Notes under the pieces: generated by a model
What the model saw: only the letters and a program-made list of their open reading frames with translations
Databases searched by the model: none
What the model was told of the DNA's origin: nothing
Made by a program: the position numbers and the translations under genes
Assembly: GCF_900095175.1 (NCBI RefSeq)
Contig: NZ_LT606946.1
Span: 374,712-438,711, forward strand
Source: Polynucleobacter necessarius
Lineage (GTDB): Bacteria; Pseudomonadota; Gammaproteobacteria; Burkholderiales; Burkholderiaceae
Direction of reading: 5' to 3'
DNA length: 64,000 bases
Shown here: one piece after another, positions 20,543-32,721 of the stretch
How the letters are laid out: every line of letters starts with the position of its first letter
How positions within the stretch are numbered: position 1 is the first letter of the stretch

Positions 20543-22810
20543 ATGAAATCTCGTTTTCCAATCATCATTATTGATGAGGACTTTCGCTCTGAAAATATTT
20601 CAGGTTCAGGTATTCGCGACTTAGCTGAAGCGATTGAAAACGAGGGCATGGAAGTCATTGGCTTAACTAGCTACGGCGACCTCACATCCTTTGCGCAACA
20701 GGCCTCCCGCGCTTCTAGCTTTATTGTGTCGATCGATGACGAAGAGTTTGTTTCTGACTCTGAAGACCATGACTTGCCCGCATTAAATAACTTGCGCGCA
20801 TTTATTACAGAAGTGCGTAAGCGCAATGAAGATATTCCAATCTTTTTGTATGGTGAGACTCGTACTCCACGTCATATGCCGAACGACATCTTGCGTGAAC
20901 TGCACGGCTTCATTCATATGAATGAAGATACGCCAGAGTTTGTGGCGCGTCACATTATTCGTGAGGCGAAGGTGTACCTAGATTCATTGGCGCCACCATT
21001 CTTCCGCGCGCTGACTAATTACGCCTCTGAAGGTTCTTACTCTTGGCATTGCCCAGGCCACTCTGGTGGCGTCGCTTTCTTGAAGAGCCCAGTTGGTCGC
21101 ATGTTCCATCAATTCTTTGGTGAGAATATGCTCCGCGCTGACGTTTGTAATGCGGTGGAAGAGCTGGGTCAGTTGTTGGATCACACTGGTCCTGTATTAC
21201 AAAGCGAGCGAAATGCCGCGCGTATCTTTAATACTGATCATTTGTTCTTCGTAACAAACGGTACCTCTACATCAAATAAAATTGTTTGGCACTCTACCGT
21301 TGCCCCTGGTGACGTAGTGTTGGTAGACCGAAACTGCCATAAGTCAGTAATTCATTCAATCACGATGATGGGCGCGATCCCCATCTTCCTGATGCCAACC
21401 CGTAATCACCTTGGCATTATTGGTCCGATTCCAAAGGAAGAGTTTGAATGGAAAAACATCAAGAAGAAAATTGATGCTAACCCCTTCATTAAAGACAAGA
21501 ATGTCGTGCCACGCGTCATGACGCTCACACAAAGTACTTATGACGGTATTGTTTACAACGTCGAGATGATTAAAGAGATGCTCGATGGAAAAGTTGACTC
21601 ATTGCATTTTGACGAAGCTTGGTTACCTCACGCTGCATTCCATCCTTTTTATAAAGATATGCATGCTATCGGCGCGGATCGCAAGCGCACTAAAAAGAGT
21701 TTGATGTTTGCTACCCAATCAACCCATAAGCTATTGGCTGGGCTTTCACAAGCTTCGCAAGTATTGGTGCAGGATGCAGAAGAGCATAAGCTCGATCGCG
21801 ACTGCTTCAATGAAGCCTATCTAATGCACACCTCGACTAGTCCGCAGTACGCCATCATTGCTTCCTGCGATGTGTCTGCTGCCATGATGGAGACTCCTGG
21901 CGGTACTACGCTAGTTGAGGAATCTATTGCTGAAGCGATGGATTTCCGTCGTGCGATGCGTGAAGTCGATGATAAGTTTGGGGCGGACTGGTGGTTCAAG
22001 GTTTGGGGCCCGGATCATTTAGCTGAAGAAGGTATTGGTGAGCGCTCAGATTGGATTCTGGAGCCCAATGCTGGCTGGCATGACTTCGGCAAGGTTGCCC
22101 AAGACTTCAATATGCTTGATCCAATCAAGGCGACTGTTGTCACCCCTGGCTTGGATATTGAAGGTAACTTCGGCTCCATGGGTATCCCAGCAAGCATCGT
22201 TACAAAGTACTTGGCTGAGCACGGTGTGATCGTGGAGAAGTGCGGTTTGTATTCCTTCTTCATCATGTTCACTATCGGCATCACCAAGGGTCGTTGGAAT
22301 ACTTTGGTAACTGAGCTACAGCAATTTAAAGATCACTTTGATAAGAATGCCCCCTTGTGGAAGGTATTGCCGGAGTTTGTTGCTAAATATTCTCGTTATG
22401 AGCGTGTTGGCCTCAAAGACATCTGTCAGCAAATTCATGAGTTCTACAAGAGTCGTAATGTAGCTCGCATGACGACTGAGATGTACACCTCAGACATGGT
22501 GCCTGCAATGATGCCTTCAGAAGCTTGGGCTAAGATGGCGCATAAAAAAGTAGATCGCGTTCCCTTGGATCAATTAGAAGATCGGATTACCGCAATGCTG
22601 GTAACTCCATATCCTCCAGGTATTCCACTCCTTATCCCGGGCGAGCGCTTCAATAAACGCATCATTGACTACCTCTACTTTGCTCGTGACTTCAATAAGC
22701 GGTTCCCGGGCTTTGAGACCGATATTCACGGCCTGGTTAAAGGAGATATTGATGGGCGTAGTGAGTATTACGTTGATTGTGTAAGGCAGGAGCCTGACAT
22801 TACTTTGTAG
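20543..22810 (+). CDS. Orn/Lys/Arg decarboxylase (basic amino acid decarboxylase)
   Basis: A 755-residue PLP fold-I decarboxylase of the inducible Lys/Orn/Arg family. It has an N-terminal receiver-like wing domain (residues about 1-130), then SYSWHCPGHSGGVAF near 170 and LFFVTNGTSTSNKIV near 235. The PLP pocket is HFDEAW near 360, the Schiff-base lysine is in ATQSTHKLLAGLSQAS near 395, and a C-terminal VTPYPPGIPLLIPGERF completes it. It produces cadaverine, putrescine or agmatine with CO2 and may supply polyamines or acid resistance. Specificity cannot be read from motifs; lysine or arginine is likely. A terminator follows. Confidence 0.88.
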   Translation: MKSRFPIIIIDEDFRSENISGSGIRDLAEAIENEGMEVIGLTSYGDLTSFAQQASRASSFIVSIDDEEFVSDSEDHDLPALNNLRAFITEVRKRNEDIPIFLYGETRTPRHMPNDILRELHGFIHMNEDTPEFVARHIIREAKVYLDSLAPPFFRALTNYASEGSYSWHCPGHSGGVAFLKSPVGRMFHQFFGENMLRADVCNAVEELGQLLDHTGPVLQSERNAARIFNTDHLFFVTNGTSTSNKIVWHSTVAPGDVVLVDRNCHKSVIHSITMMGAIPIFLMPTRNHLGIIGPIPKEEFEWKNIKKKIDANPFIKDKNVVPRVMTLTQSTYDGIVYNVEMIKEMLDGKVDSLHFDEAWLPHAAFHPFYKDMHAIGADRKRTKKSLMFATQSTHKLLAGLSQASQVLVQDAEEHKLDRDCFNEAYLMHTSTSPQYAIIASCDVSAAMMETPGGTTLVEESIAEAMDFRRAMREVDDKFGADWWFKVWGPDHLAEEGIGERSDWILEPNAGWHDFGKVAQDFNMLDPIKATVVTPGLDIEGNFGSMGIPASIVTKYLAEHGVIVEKCGLYSFFIMFTIGITKGRWNTLVTELQQFKDHFDKNAPLWKVLPEFVAKYSRYERVGLKDICQQIHEFYKSRNVARMTTEMYTSDMVPAMMPSEAWAKMAHKKVDRVPLDQLEDRITAMLVTPYPPGIPLLIPGERFNKRIIDYLYFARDFNKRFPGFETDIHGLVKGDIDGRSEYYVDCVRQEPDITL

Positions 22811-22834
22811 TGTGTGTTTGCATGCCTACTTAAT

Positions 22835-22859
22835 AAAAACCACCTGTAGGTGGTTTTTA
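22835..22859. terminator. Bidirectional terminator
   Basis: AAAAACCACC-TGTA-GGTGGTTTTT is a perfect ten-base stem with a tetraloop, flanked by A and T runs. It serves both the decarboxylase (plus) and the TRAP permease remnant (minus). Confidence 0.92.
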
Positions 22860-24389
22860 TTTGCCTGGCTTATCCAGTTGAAACAATACCGGCGCATCTT
22901 CATCAACCTTATTTGCTTGCTCATCGGGCTTGGATTCATCGGCATTCGTGAAGTTAAATTCTTGACTCTGGACCACTGCTACAGGCTTATCCAAGAAGGT
23001 GGTGACTAGTGCTGGGAATGCTGCTACAACCACCACCATGATGAGTTGTAGGGTAACCCAAGGCAATGCTCCCCAATAGATATCACTACTCTTCACTTCT
23101 TTCGGTGCTACTCCACGAAGATAGAACAGTGCAAATCCAAATGGTGGATGCATAAATGAGGTTTGCATGTTCACGCAAAGCATGACACCAAACCATACCA
23201 GTGCAGCACTGGCTGCGGCTTGAGGATTGCCATTCATCGAGGCAAGTAGAACCGGTGCAAGTAGTTTGACTGCGACTGGTGCCAGCAAAGGTACAACGAT
23301 GAAGGCGATTTCAAAAAAGTCTAAGAAGAACGCCAAAAAGAAAACGAATAGATTCACCGCTACCAAGAAGCCAACCCATCCACCGGGCAGATTGGAAAAC
23401 AATTCTTCAACCCAGTGGCCGCCATCAACACCTTGGAAGACAACCGAGAAGCAGGTGGAGCCAATCAAGATGAAGACCACCATGGCAGTAATGCGCATCG
23501 TATTTTGATAAGCCTCTTGAATCAATCCTTTGAGATTAGGGATGTTGGCCCTGCGTATCCAGGCTAAAAGCAATGCACCCATCGCGCCCATGGCGCCAGA
23601 CTCGGTTGGGGTTGCGATGCCAGTCATGTGGCTCCCAGTACCAAGAAAATCAATACTGCCGAAGGAATAATTCCCAAGAGGCATTTCTTCCAGAGTGGCC
23701 AACCTTTTAGGGTGAGTTCATTTTCCGGCGCGGGAGGCAGGTCATCTGGTCTAAAACGGGAGAGGAAGAAGGTGTAGAGGGCAAAAAGACCAATTTGCAG
23801 AAGAGATGGACCCCAAGCACCAAGATACATGCTGCCAACATCGGCACTCCCGCTCTGGGTTTTGAGCTGGTCAGCCAGGACAATCAGCACTAAAGAGGGT
23901 GGCACTAGCTGTGTAATGGTTCCAGAAGCTGCCAAAACGCCTGTAGCGTAGCGCATATTGTAGCCGTAGCGCATCCATCACGGGCAGGGAGATCATCGCC
24001 ATAGCGATCACCTGAGCAGCCACAGCGCCGGTAATCGCTCCCAGAATGAATCCCACAATAATCACCGAGCAACCAAGACCGCCCCGAATGCGCCCAAAAA
24101 GCTGCCCCATGGAGTCCAGCATTTCTTCCGCTAGGCCGCAGCGCTCCAGAATGGCACCCATAAATGTGAAGAAGGGAATTGCTAGCAGTAGGTCGTTAGC
24201 AAGGACGCTACCAAAGATGCGCTGAGGAATGGCCTGCAAAAATGGCATACCAAAGAAATTCTCAGCAATCGCAATGCCAGCAAAAAATAATCCTGCAGCC
24301 ATCAAAGAAAAAGCTACCGGAAAGCCAACCAACATAAACACAATAAGTCCACCAAACATAAGTGGTGGCATCCATTCAAGCGGAATCAT
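22857..24389 (-). pseudogene. TRAP transporter large permease (DctM-type), two frameshifts
   Basis: The large membrane subunit of a TRAP dicarboxylate/organic acid transporter, in three frames. Segment one (24389 to about 23970) has MLVGFPVAFSLMAAGLFF, IPFFTFMGAILERCGLAEEMLD and GAVAAQVIAMAMISLPVM. Segment two (to about 23640) has NMRYATGVLAASGTITQLVPPSL. Segment three (to 22857) has TGIATPTESGAMGAMGALLL and FFLDFFEIAFIVVPLLAPV. The first break, near 23970, appears to be a small deletion in DAL-RYGYN. The second, near 23637, is consistent with one lost base (GATMTGIATPTE). An extra hydrophilic tail of about 45 residues ends the gene. It overlaps dctQ by four bases. No DctP gene is in the window. 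Confidence 0.9.
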
Positions 24390-24938
24390 TGAATGGGCTT
24401 TTCATAATGGAGATCGGCGGCGGGCAATTTTTCCTTCCCTTTGAGTGCGCCAATGCGTTTAATGATTTCCGATAAGCTTTGCAGACTCAACATAAAGAAA
24501 CCAAATGGCACAACCAATTTAATCGGGTAGCGCAATAATCCACCTGCATTGAGTGAATGCTCTGAGACTAACCAAGAGGGATAAAACAAAGTGGTCCACG
24601 ATAGCCAGGTAAAAAGAATGCAGGCTGGCATTAAAAAGACAATCAAACCAAAGAGGTCAATGTAGATACGCCCACGATCAGAAACCTGCGAGTAAATTAA
24701 ATCGACTCGAACATGTTCATTGCGTTTGAGGGTATATGCGGCACCCAGCATTACGGCAGCAGCAAAGAGATACCACTGTAATTCTAGTGGCCAGTTGTTA
24801 CTAATATCTAGGCTATAGCGGAGTAGTGCATTGAGAGCTGATACTACGCAAGACAGCAAGATCATGATGCTGGCTGCCTTGCCCAAGAATTGGTTTAGAC
24901 GGTCAATTCCTGTTGAGAGTGTTCCCCCAAAAGCCCAT
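24386..24938 (-). pseudogene. TRAP transporter small permease (DctQ-type), probable frameshift at start
   Basis: The small membrane subunit of the TRAP system: four hydrophobic segments and family blocks LNALLRYSLDISNNWPLELQWYLFAAAVMLGAAYTLKRNEHVRVDL. The open frame has only a TTG (24886) as its first start. An ATG at 24938 lies in another frame; reducing the run of five G (plus-strand C, 24923-24927) to four gives MGFWGTLSTGIDRLNQFLGKAAS and a normal length of about 184. So a one-base insertion is likely. Its partner dctM is clearly broken, so the transporter is dead either way. Confidence 0.78.
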
Positions 24939-24943
24939 GCAGT

Positions 24944-26362
24944 TTAAAGATCTGCGCGACCCCGTTTAATTGCAGCAAGCACTTGCGCTGGAGCAGTGCC
25001 ACCAGCATGTTGACGAGAATTCACGGAACCATCTACGGTCAGCAAGGCAAAGACATCATCACCCATCATCTCAGGACGATTGTCTAAGCCACAGGCAAAA
25101 CGTAATTCAGATAGGGTGAGATCGGTAAGCATGCAGTTATGACCAACGCAGGCTTTAACAGCGTGAGCTACTGCTTCATGAGCATCACGGAAAGCCAAAC
25201 CTTTTTTAACCAAGTAATCAGCTAAGTCAGTTGCAGTGGCGAAGCCTTCTTCAGCAGCAGCCTTCATCACATCGGCTTTCACCTGAATATGTGGAACCAT
25301 ATCAGCGAAGATACGCAATGTATCTTGCACGGTATCAACAGCGTCAAACAGGGGCTCTTTATCTTCCTGGTTATCTTTGTTGTATGCCAGTGGCTGACTC
25401 TTCATCAAGGTCAATAAAGAAATCAAATCACCATAGACGCGACCAGTTTTGCCGCGCGCCAATTCTGGTACATCGGGGTTCTTTTTCTGCGGCATGATTG
25501 AGCTACCAGTACAGAAGCGATCTGGTAAATCAATAAAGCCAAAGCGTGGGCTGAGCCAAAGCACGAGCTCTTCAGATAGGCGCGACACGTGCATCATCAG
25601 GATGGAAGCAAAAGCGCAGAACTCAATCGCAAAGTCACGATCAGATACGGCATCAAGTGAGTTATTGCAGATGCCATCAAAGCCGAGGGTCTTGGCAACC
25701 TGCTCGCGATCAATTGGGTAAGTTGTACCGGCTAATGCGGCAGCGCCAAGCGGAAGGCGATTAAAGCGAGCGCGAAGATCAGCCAGGCGGCTAGCATCAC
25801 GGCTAAACATTTCGTAATAGGCCATCAAGTGATGACCAAAAGTAATGGGTTGCGCAACTTGCAAGTGAGTGTGGCCAGGCATGATCGTCGCAGAGTGAGT
25901 CTCGGCAAGATCAAGCAAGGCAATGCGTAAAGTTTTGAGGGTGGCTGCAATTTGATCCACGCTGCCACGCAACCACAGACGTAAATCCGTGGCGACTTGG
26001 TCATTCCGTGAACGTCCAGTGTGAAGACGCTTTCCGGCATCGCCAACCAATTCAGTCAGACGAGCTTCAATATTGAGATGGACATCTTCCAGCGTGAGTT
26101 GCCAGTTGAATTCACCGGCCTCGATTCCACCTTTGATCTGAGCCATACCCTTTTGAATATCCGCCAAATCTTGAGCGCTAATAATCTTTTGGGTGGCCAG
26201 CATTTCAGCATGAGCCAAAGACCCAGCGATATCGACCAAGGCAAAGCGTTGATCAAAGCCAATAGAGGCGGTATAGCGCTGAACTAGTTCGTCAACGGGT
26301 TCGTTAAAGCGGGCCGACCAAGCTTGGGCTTTGTTGGCAAGGGAATTTTTTGATGAGCTCAT
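24944..26362 (-). CDS. argH: Argininosuccinate lyase
   Basis: A 472-residue fumarase-superfamily enzyme cleaving argininosuccinate to arginine and fumarate, the last step of arginine synthesis. Motifs: [19 protein letters not shown] near 110, [19 protein letters not shown] near 160 (catalytic His), and the signature [16 protein letters not shown] near 285. I take ATG 26362, since the upstream 30 codons of the open frame do not look like ArgH. Divergent from hemC across about 40 bases. Intact. Confidence 0.95.
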   Translation of the reverse strand: MSSSKNSLANKAQAWSARFNEPVDELVQRYTASIGFDQRFALVDIAGSLAHAEMLATQKIISAQDLADIQKGMAQIKGGIEAGEFNWQLTLEDVHLNIEARLTELVGDAGKRLHTGRSRNDQVATDLRLWLRGSVDQIAATLKTLRIALLDLAETHSATIMPGHTHLQVAQPITFGHHLMAYYEMFSRDASRLADLRARFNRLPLGAAALAGTTYPIDREQVAKTLGFDGICNNSLDAVSDRDFAIEFCAFASILMMHVSRLSEELVLWLSPRFGFIDLPDRFCTGSSIMPQKKNPDVPELARGKTGRVYGDLISLLTLMKSQPLAYNKDNQEDKEPLFDAVDTVQDTLRIFADMVPHIQVKADVMKAAAEEGFATATDLADYLVKKGLAFRDAHEAVAHAVKACVGHNCMLTDLTLSELRFACGLDNRPEMMGDDVFALLTVDGSVNSRQHAGGTAPAQVLAAIKRGRADL

Positions 26363-26405
26363 AAACGCAGTATATTGGTGTAGGTCTTTGATTATTTTAA
26401 ATGTT

Positions 26406-27386
26406 ATGTCCCAAACCCCCATTTCTAGCTCTAGTTCCCCTGTATCCGCCACCCCTCAGCGCCTGGTAATTGCCTCTCGTGAGAGTCGCCTTGCCATGTG
26501 GCAGGCGGAACACGTCCGAGATTGCCTTAAAAAGCCCTATCCAGCATGCGATGTGCAAATTCTGGGTATGACTACCCGGGGTGACCAAATACTGGATAAG
26601 GCCCTCTCTAAGGTGGGTGGTAAGGGTTTATTTGTGAAAGAGCTCGAAACAGCCTTAGAGGACGGTCGGGCTGATTTGGCTGTGCACTCCCTTAAAGATG
26701 TGCCCATGGTCATGCCCGAGGGTTTTGATTTGTCCTGCGTAATGGCGCGGGAAGATGCTCATGATGCATTTGTCTCTAATGATTACGCCAGCCTCGAGGA
26801 TTTGCCGGCGGGCGCTGTGGTGGGTACTTCAAGCTTGAGGCGTGAGTCAGTTCTTAGATCCAGGTTCCCGCATCTAGTGATCCAGCCCCTGCGTGGCAAT
26901 TTAGATGCCCGTATGGGTAAGCTCGATCGTGGAGGATATCAAGCCATTATTTTGGCTGCTGCCGGTCTAAAGCGACTTGGTTTAGAGAGTCGTATTCGTG
27001 CGCTGTTACCGATTGATCCCTACACACCAGCTGCTGGGCAGGGCGCTTTAGGTATCGAAACCCTCAGCCAACATCCCAATATTAAAGAGTGGCTTGCCCC
27101 CCTGAATGATTTGCCAACCCTCTATGCAGTTACTGCTGAGCGTATGGTGTCACGCCAACTAGGTGGTTCTTGTGAAGTACCCTTGGCTGCATACGCTACC
27201 TGGGATCAAGATCATATGAACATCCGATCTTTTGTTGCTAGCGTAGACGGCACTGCAAGTTGCTTGGCTAGTGCTCAAGGCGCAGTCAAAAGTTTGGAAG
27301 ATGCTGAGGCACTTGGTTTGTCAGTTGCGCGCGACCTGATTGCCCAAGGCGCTGAGCATTTGCTTCCTGATGGTTTGCCGAAGTAA
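26406..27386 (+). CDS. hemC: Hydroxymethylbilane synthase
   Basis: A 326-residue porphobilinogen deaminase assembling the linear tetrapyrrole in haem synthesis. Motifs: [56 protein letters not shown] (catalytic Asp), [40 protein letters not shown], and [12 protein letters not shown], whose Cys anchors the dipyrromethane cofactor. ATG 26406 starts MSQTP after a short Ser/Pro-rich leader. hemD follows after 22 bases, a normal operon. Intact. Confidence 0.95.
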   Translation: MSQTPISSSSSPVSATPQRLVIASRESRLAMWQAEHVRDCLKKPYPACDVQILGMTTRGDQILDKALSKVGGKGLFVKELETALEDGRADLAVHSLKDVPMVMPEGFDLSCVMAREDAHDAFVSNDYASLEDLPAGAVVGTSSLRRESVLRSRFPHLVIQPLRGNLDARMGKLDRGGYQAIILAAAGLKRLGLESRIRALLPIDPYTPAAGQGALGIETLSQHPNIKEWLAPLNDLPTLYAVTAERMVSRQLGGSCEVPLAAYATWDQDHMNIRSFVASVDGTASCLASAQGAVKSLEDAEALGLSVARDLIAQGAEHLLPDGLPK

Positions 27387-27408
27387 GCAGTAAAAAGGTA
27401 ATTCATTA

Positions 27409-28218
27409 ATGAGCAATAAAACAATTGTCATTACCCGTCCTAGCGGACAGGCTCGTCAATTGTCAGAAGCACTCCAGGCAAGCCTCTTGAAGAGTGGTTT
27501 TACTTCAGAAACTTCCCCCCAGATTATTTCTTTACCCTTGCTGACAATTCTTCCAAAGGGTGAAGGTGTGTTGGTCGAATCAATCATTGCAGGGCTAAAG
27601 AATGCTGACCTAGCAATTTTTGTTAGCCCCAATGCAATTGAATGCACGATGCGTTTGCTGGAAAGGTCTTGGCAAGAGCTGCCTGATCGGTTATTACCGA
27701 TAGGTGTGATGGGGGGCAGTAGCTTGGCATCCCTCAACAATCACGGCATTGGTCTTGAGAGCAATGCTACGAAAATTATTCTTCCTCTGAGCAATGCGCA
27801 GTGGGATTCCGAGGGTCTTTGGGCTGAATTGCAGAAGTTGAAATGGGATTGGTCCACTAAGAGAGTGATCATCTTTAAGGGTGAGGGTGGTCGTGACTGG
27901 CTGGCTGAAACTTTAAAACAGGCTGGTGCGCAAGTTGAGGCTTTTTCTGTTTATGCACGAGTCCCATTAGATCTCAATAGTCCCGCCTGGCAAGACGTTC
28001 ATGAGATTGATTTTGCAAAATCACTTTGGCTTCTGACCTCTTCTGAGGCGGTGCGATATTTGGGTCAAGCAAAATTGCCCTTAGATCGGGCGACAGCCAT
28101 TTGCCCTCATCACAATATTGCTGATGCCGCTGAGCAAATTGGATTTGGTGAGGTGTTTACTTGCGAGCCTGGTGATGAAGCTTTAATTGCCGCATCGCAA
28201 GCTTGGTTATCCATTTAA
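27409..28218 (+). CDS. hemD: Uroporphyrinogen-III synthase
   Basis: A 269-residue HemD-family protein that cyclises hydroxymethylbilane. Family features: TIVITRPSGQARQLSEAL at the start, ADLAIFVSPNAIECTMRLL near 65, VIIFKGEGGRDWLAETLKQAGAQVEAFSVYAR near 160, and LWLLTSSEAVRYLG near 205. Sequence in this family is weakly conserved, but position after hemC is decisive. The TAA stop overlaps, on opposite strands, the original stop of the broken ubiC. Intact. Confidence 0.9.
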   Translation: MSNKTIVITRPSGQARQLSEALQASLLKSGFTSETSPQIISLPLLTILPKGEGVLVESIIAGLKNADLAIFVSPNAIECTMRLLERSWQELPDRLLPIGVMGGSSLASLNNHGIGLESNATKIILPLSNAQWDSEGLWAELQKLKWDWSTKRVIIFKGEGGRDWLAETLKQAGAQVEAFSVYARVPLDLNSPAWQDVHEIDFAKSLWLLTSSEAVRYLGQAKLPLDRATAICPHHNIADAAEQIGFGEVFTCEPGDEALIAASQAWLSI

Positions 28219-28786
28219 TTGCTAGGGTAGTTGAGTAGTGCCGGCAGAAATACTTCGCTCACGAGGAGTGGGCGCCCTTTGAGTTGATATAGCGTTCGTC
28301 TTGCCCAGCTTACCGAAGGAAGTCCTGGGTATTGCTGGAAACATTTTTCCATAGAGCATTTTTCTTATCTAGGCGGGCAATTTCACGCAACGGTTTTTTC
28401 TTGGAGTGCATACGCGTTTTAGCAAACAGCACTGCTCCTAAAGGTTTCTTGCCTAAACGTAAAATCTCGTGATTGCTGCCACTAGAACTACTGGTGGGAA
28501 TAATGCTGTGAGCCATTACTAGTGGCACACCGTTTGCGCAAAGCAGTACTTCTCGGATACGACAACGTTTGATCTTGAAATGAAAATAGCGATTCTCGTC
28601 GCTATTTAGGTTTTGTCGGCAATCTCGCAGAACTACTACCTCTAGTTTCTGTCCAATTGCACGTTCAATTTTCTGGGTTAAAGAACCGGTATCACTCAAC
28701 CAAGACTGCCACTTTCGTGGCGCTTGATGCAACTCACCGGAATCGACTCGATTCCATGCAGAACGGAGACGACGACGGTGAATCAT
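28215..28786 (-). pseudogene. ubiC: Chorismate lyase, single-base frameshift
   Basis: UbiC cuts chorismate into 4-hydroxybenzoate and pyruvate, the entry step of ubiquinone synthesis. The frame has WQSWLSDTGSLTQKIERAIG, RIREVLLCANGVPLVMAHSIIP and LGKKPLGAVLF, then ends early at NTQDFLR. The missing C-terminus (QQYPGLPSVSWARRTLY then GRPLLVSEVFLPALL) is present one frame over and runs to a TAA at 28215-28217. The break is a run of five T on the plus strand (28344-28348), where six would read WKKCFQQYPG. Full length would be about 190 residues. If real, 4-hydroxybenzoate must come from elsewhere. Confidence 0.88.
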
Positions 28787-28788
28787 AT

Positions 28789-30330
<1,542 letters not shown>

Positions 30331-30579
30331 GCTATTACACATCCCTTTTAAGGGATGTCTCCGTGTATACACTCTTTGTTTTTTTGAGTGTGATGGTCAA
30401 AGGCATCGACCATCAGACAGGCGGCAGCGCGTTTTTTTACTTTGGTGTTTATGACTTCTAAACGGTACGCTGAAATATAGCTGGGGGACGATGAATTAAA
30501 TTGCTTTAAAAATCTTTTTATTGTGGCATTTTGAGAAGTGAATTACAAGGGTTTTCCCGAATTTAATTATGATGGGGTG

Positions 30580-31245
30580 ATGGATTGGTTCATTTCACCT
30601 TCAAGTGTCGGCATCGTTGACTTCCCCACATATTTGTTGGGAGTGATTTTTACCATCCTATTCCCTGGCCCAAATTCTCTTTATGTATTAACGATTGCTT
30701 CTCTTAAGGGCTGACGTGCAGGGGCTTGGGCATCGCTCGGAATCTTTATTGGTGATGCCATCCTGATGATCGGTGTTGCCCTAGGCGCGGCTACTTTACT
30801 GAACTCATCGCCATCAACATTTAACTTCATACGCATGCTGGGCGCCGCTTATTTGGCATGGATGGGTTATGGATTTATACGGGATGGAATGAGACGTTGG
30901 CGTGGAGATCAAACGGTTGCTACAGAAAATGGCGGGGCTCATTATTTAAATACGTTACATCCCTTAATAGCTTCTCTGACATTGTCCTTAACCAATCCTA
31001 AAGCGATCTTTTTCTTTGTTTCATTTTTTGCGCAGTTTATTCAGCCCGGGTATGCGCAACCCGTTCATACTTTTTTATATCTTGCTGTTGTGCTCCAGCT
31101 AGTGAGCATGACTTACTTAGCTGGCCTAATATTTTTAGGCCAGTATTTTCTTGGCTTCTTTAAGAAGCACTCTCGCTATGCTGCGATTCTTTGGCTTGTA
31201 GTTGGAATGCTTTTAGTCGGATTTGCTGCGAAATTGTTACTCTAG
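30580..31245 (+). pseudogene. LysE/RhtB-family exporter, nonsense mutation
   Basis: An amino acid exporter of the LysE/LeuE type. From ATG 30580: residues YLLGVIFTILFPGPNSLYVLTIASLKG, then TGA at 30712-30714, then in the same frame RAGAWASLGIFIGDAILMIGVALG and the rest of a 221-residue, about six-segment membrane protein ending LLVGFAAKLLL. The position is Trp in expected family context (KGWRAG), so TGG to TGA at codon 45 is the simple reading. A downstream start would lose the first transmembrane segment and its FPGPN motif. Most probably inactive. Confidence 0.87.
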
Positions 31246-31266
31246 CGCCATACCAATCGATAGCAT

Positions 31267-32670
31267 TTATTTGAGCCAACGTAACAAGCGCTCAACACCT
31301 GTGCGGTAGGGCGGTCTTGCCAACTTAGTGCCACGTAAGAAACTGAGGCCCAAGAAACCACGAACCTCTAAGATGGATTTGCGATGACTGAATGCTTCAA
31401 AACCTGCTTTGCCATGATATGCACCCATTCCGCTTGTGCCGATACCGCCAAAAGGTAAATCCTCTATTGCTGCATGTAAGAGGGTGTCATTGATTGTCAC
31501 GCCACCAGAGCGAGTTTCATTCAGAATACGCTGCATTACCACCTTATCTTTCCCAAACCAGTACAGGGCCAACGGATTTTGGCGTTCATTGATATAGCGA
31601 ATCGTGGAATCAACATCATTGATAGCGACGATTGGAAGAATGGGTCCAAATACTTCTTCTTGCATAACGAGCGCATCCTCAGAAACATTCAGAAGTGCCA
31701 CGGGTATGAATGCAAGTTCAGTATTATCAGCGGGAGGGATCAAGGGGATTATTTGTGCACCACGATCCGATGCATCTTGAACCAGTTGATGCCAACGCGT
31801 TAACTGATGATCATCAATTGCGCCTGTGAATTCTTCCGGATTGGAGAGTTGTTCTTGGGCAGCGCTTTGCAATCCTTGAATAAACACATCGCAATCGCTT
31901 GCGTGAACTATGGCGTAATCCGGGGCAATACAGGTTTGACCACCATTCACTAATTTGCCATAAATAATGCTTGCAGCTGCATCCTTGAGTTTGGCGGATG
32001 GGTCAACAATCGCTGGCGATTTGCCACCCAACTCAAGCGTGATCGAGGTCAGATGGTCTGCGGCAGCACGCATCACTTTTTTGCCAATGTCGCTCGAGCC
32101 AGTAAAGAAGAGGTGATCAAATGGCAGGGCTGCAAAAGATTCTGCAACTTCAGTGCCACCAACGGTGACACAAAATTCACTTGGGTGAAAATATTCTTGA
32201 ATCAATGTTGCTAAGAATCCAGAGGTGCGTGAACTTCTTTCTGAGGATTTGAGCCAAACGCGATTACCTGCCGCAAAGGCGGCAATAGCTGGAACCAGTG
32301 CTAGCTGAACTGGGTAATTCCAAGGACTCATGATGCCGACGACGCCCATGGATTGCATTTGTGTCCAAGCGTGAGATGAGCCTAAGAATCCTGGTGTTGA
32401 GACTAGTTGCGGTTTCATCCACTCTTTGAGATGTTTGTGGACATGTTTGCATGCCTGATAAACCATCTGAAATTCTAGGAGCCGACTTTCAATCGAGTGA
32501 CGGGTGCCAAAATCTGCAGTTAAGACTTTGCAGATTTTTTCTTCATTGGCGGCAATCATTTTCTCAATGCGACCGATACGCTCAAGCCGAACCTCCAATG
32601 TAGGGTTTGGTTCTGCAGCATATGCTGCCTTGATTTCATCTAATTGGAGTGTGAAGCGATTTATGGACAT
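31267..32670 (-). CDS. Aldehyde dehydrogenase (coniferyl aldehyde dehydrogenase-like)
   Basis: A 467-residue NAD(P)-dependent aldehyde dehydrogenase. Key blocks: GVVGIMSPWNYPVQLALVPAIAAFAAGNRVWLKSSE, LFFTGSSDIGKKVM, ITLELGGKSPAIVD (general-base Glu) and NGGQTCIAPDY with the catalytic Cys, then QEEVFGPILP. The lack of an extended C-terminal oligomerisation arm and the C-terminal GTKLARPPY suggest the CalB/coniferyl-type subgroup that oxidises aromatic or medium-chain aldehydes. I start at ATG 32670; the upstream open frame overlaps the msrA start. Substrate inferred. Intact. Confidence 0.85.
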   Translation of the reverse strand: MSINRFTLQLDEIKAAYAAEPNPTLEVRLERIGRIEKMIAANEEKICKVLTADFGTRHSIESRLLEFQMVYQACKHVHKHLKEWMKPQLVSTPGFLGSSHAWTQMQSMGVVGIMSPWNYPVQLALVPAIAAFAAGNRVWLKSSERSSRTSGFLATLIQEYFHPSEFCVTVGGTEVAESFAALPFDHLFFTGSSDIGKKVMRAAADHLTSITLELGGKSPAIVDPSAKLKDAAASIIYGKLVNGGQTCIAPDYAIVHASDCDVFIQGLQSAAQEQLSNPEEFTGAIDDHQLTRWHQLVQDASDRGAQIIPLIPPADNTELAFIPVALLNVSEDALVMQEEVFGPILPIVAINDVDSTIRYINERQNPLALYWFGKDKVVMQRILNETRSGGVTINDTLLHAAIEDLPFGGIGTSGMGAYHGKAGFEAFSHRKSILEVRGFLGLSFLRGTKLARPPYRTGVERLLRWLK

Positions 32671-32721
32671 GAGGTTTATATAGAGCAAGCAATCGATTGA
32701 ATAAGGCATTAGGATAAAGGT

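Noticed and set aside
30712..30714. Selenocysteine recoding of TGA in the LysE-family gene
   Set aside because: The family has no redox site here, the expected residue is Trp, and no SECIS-like hairpin is evident just downstream.
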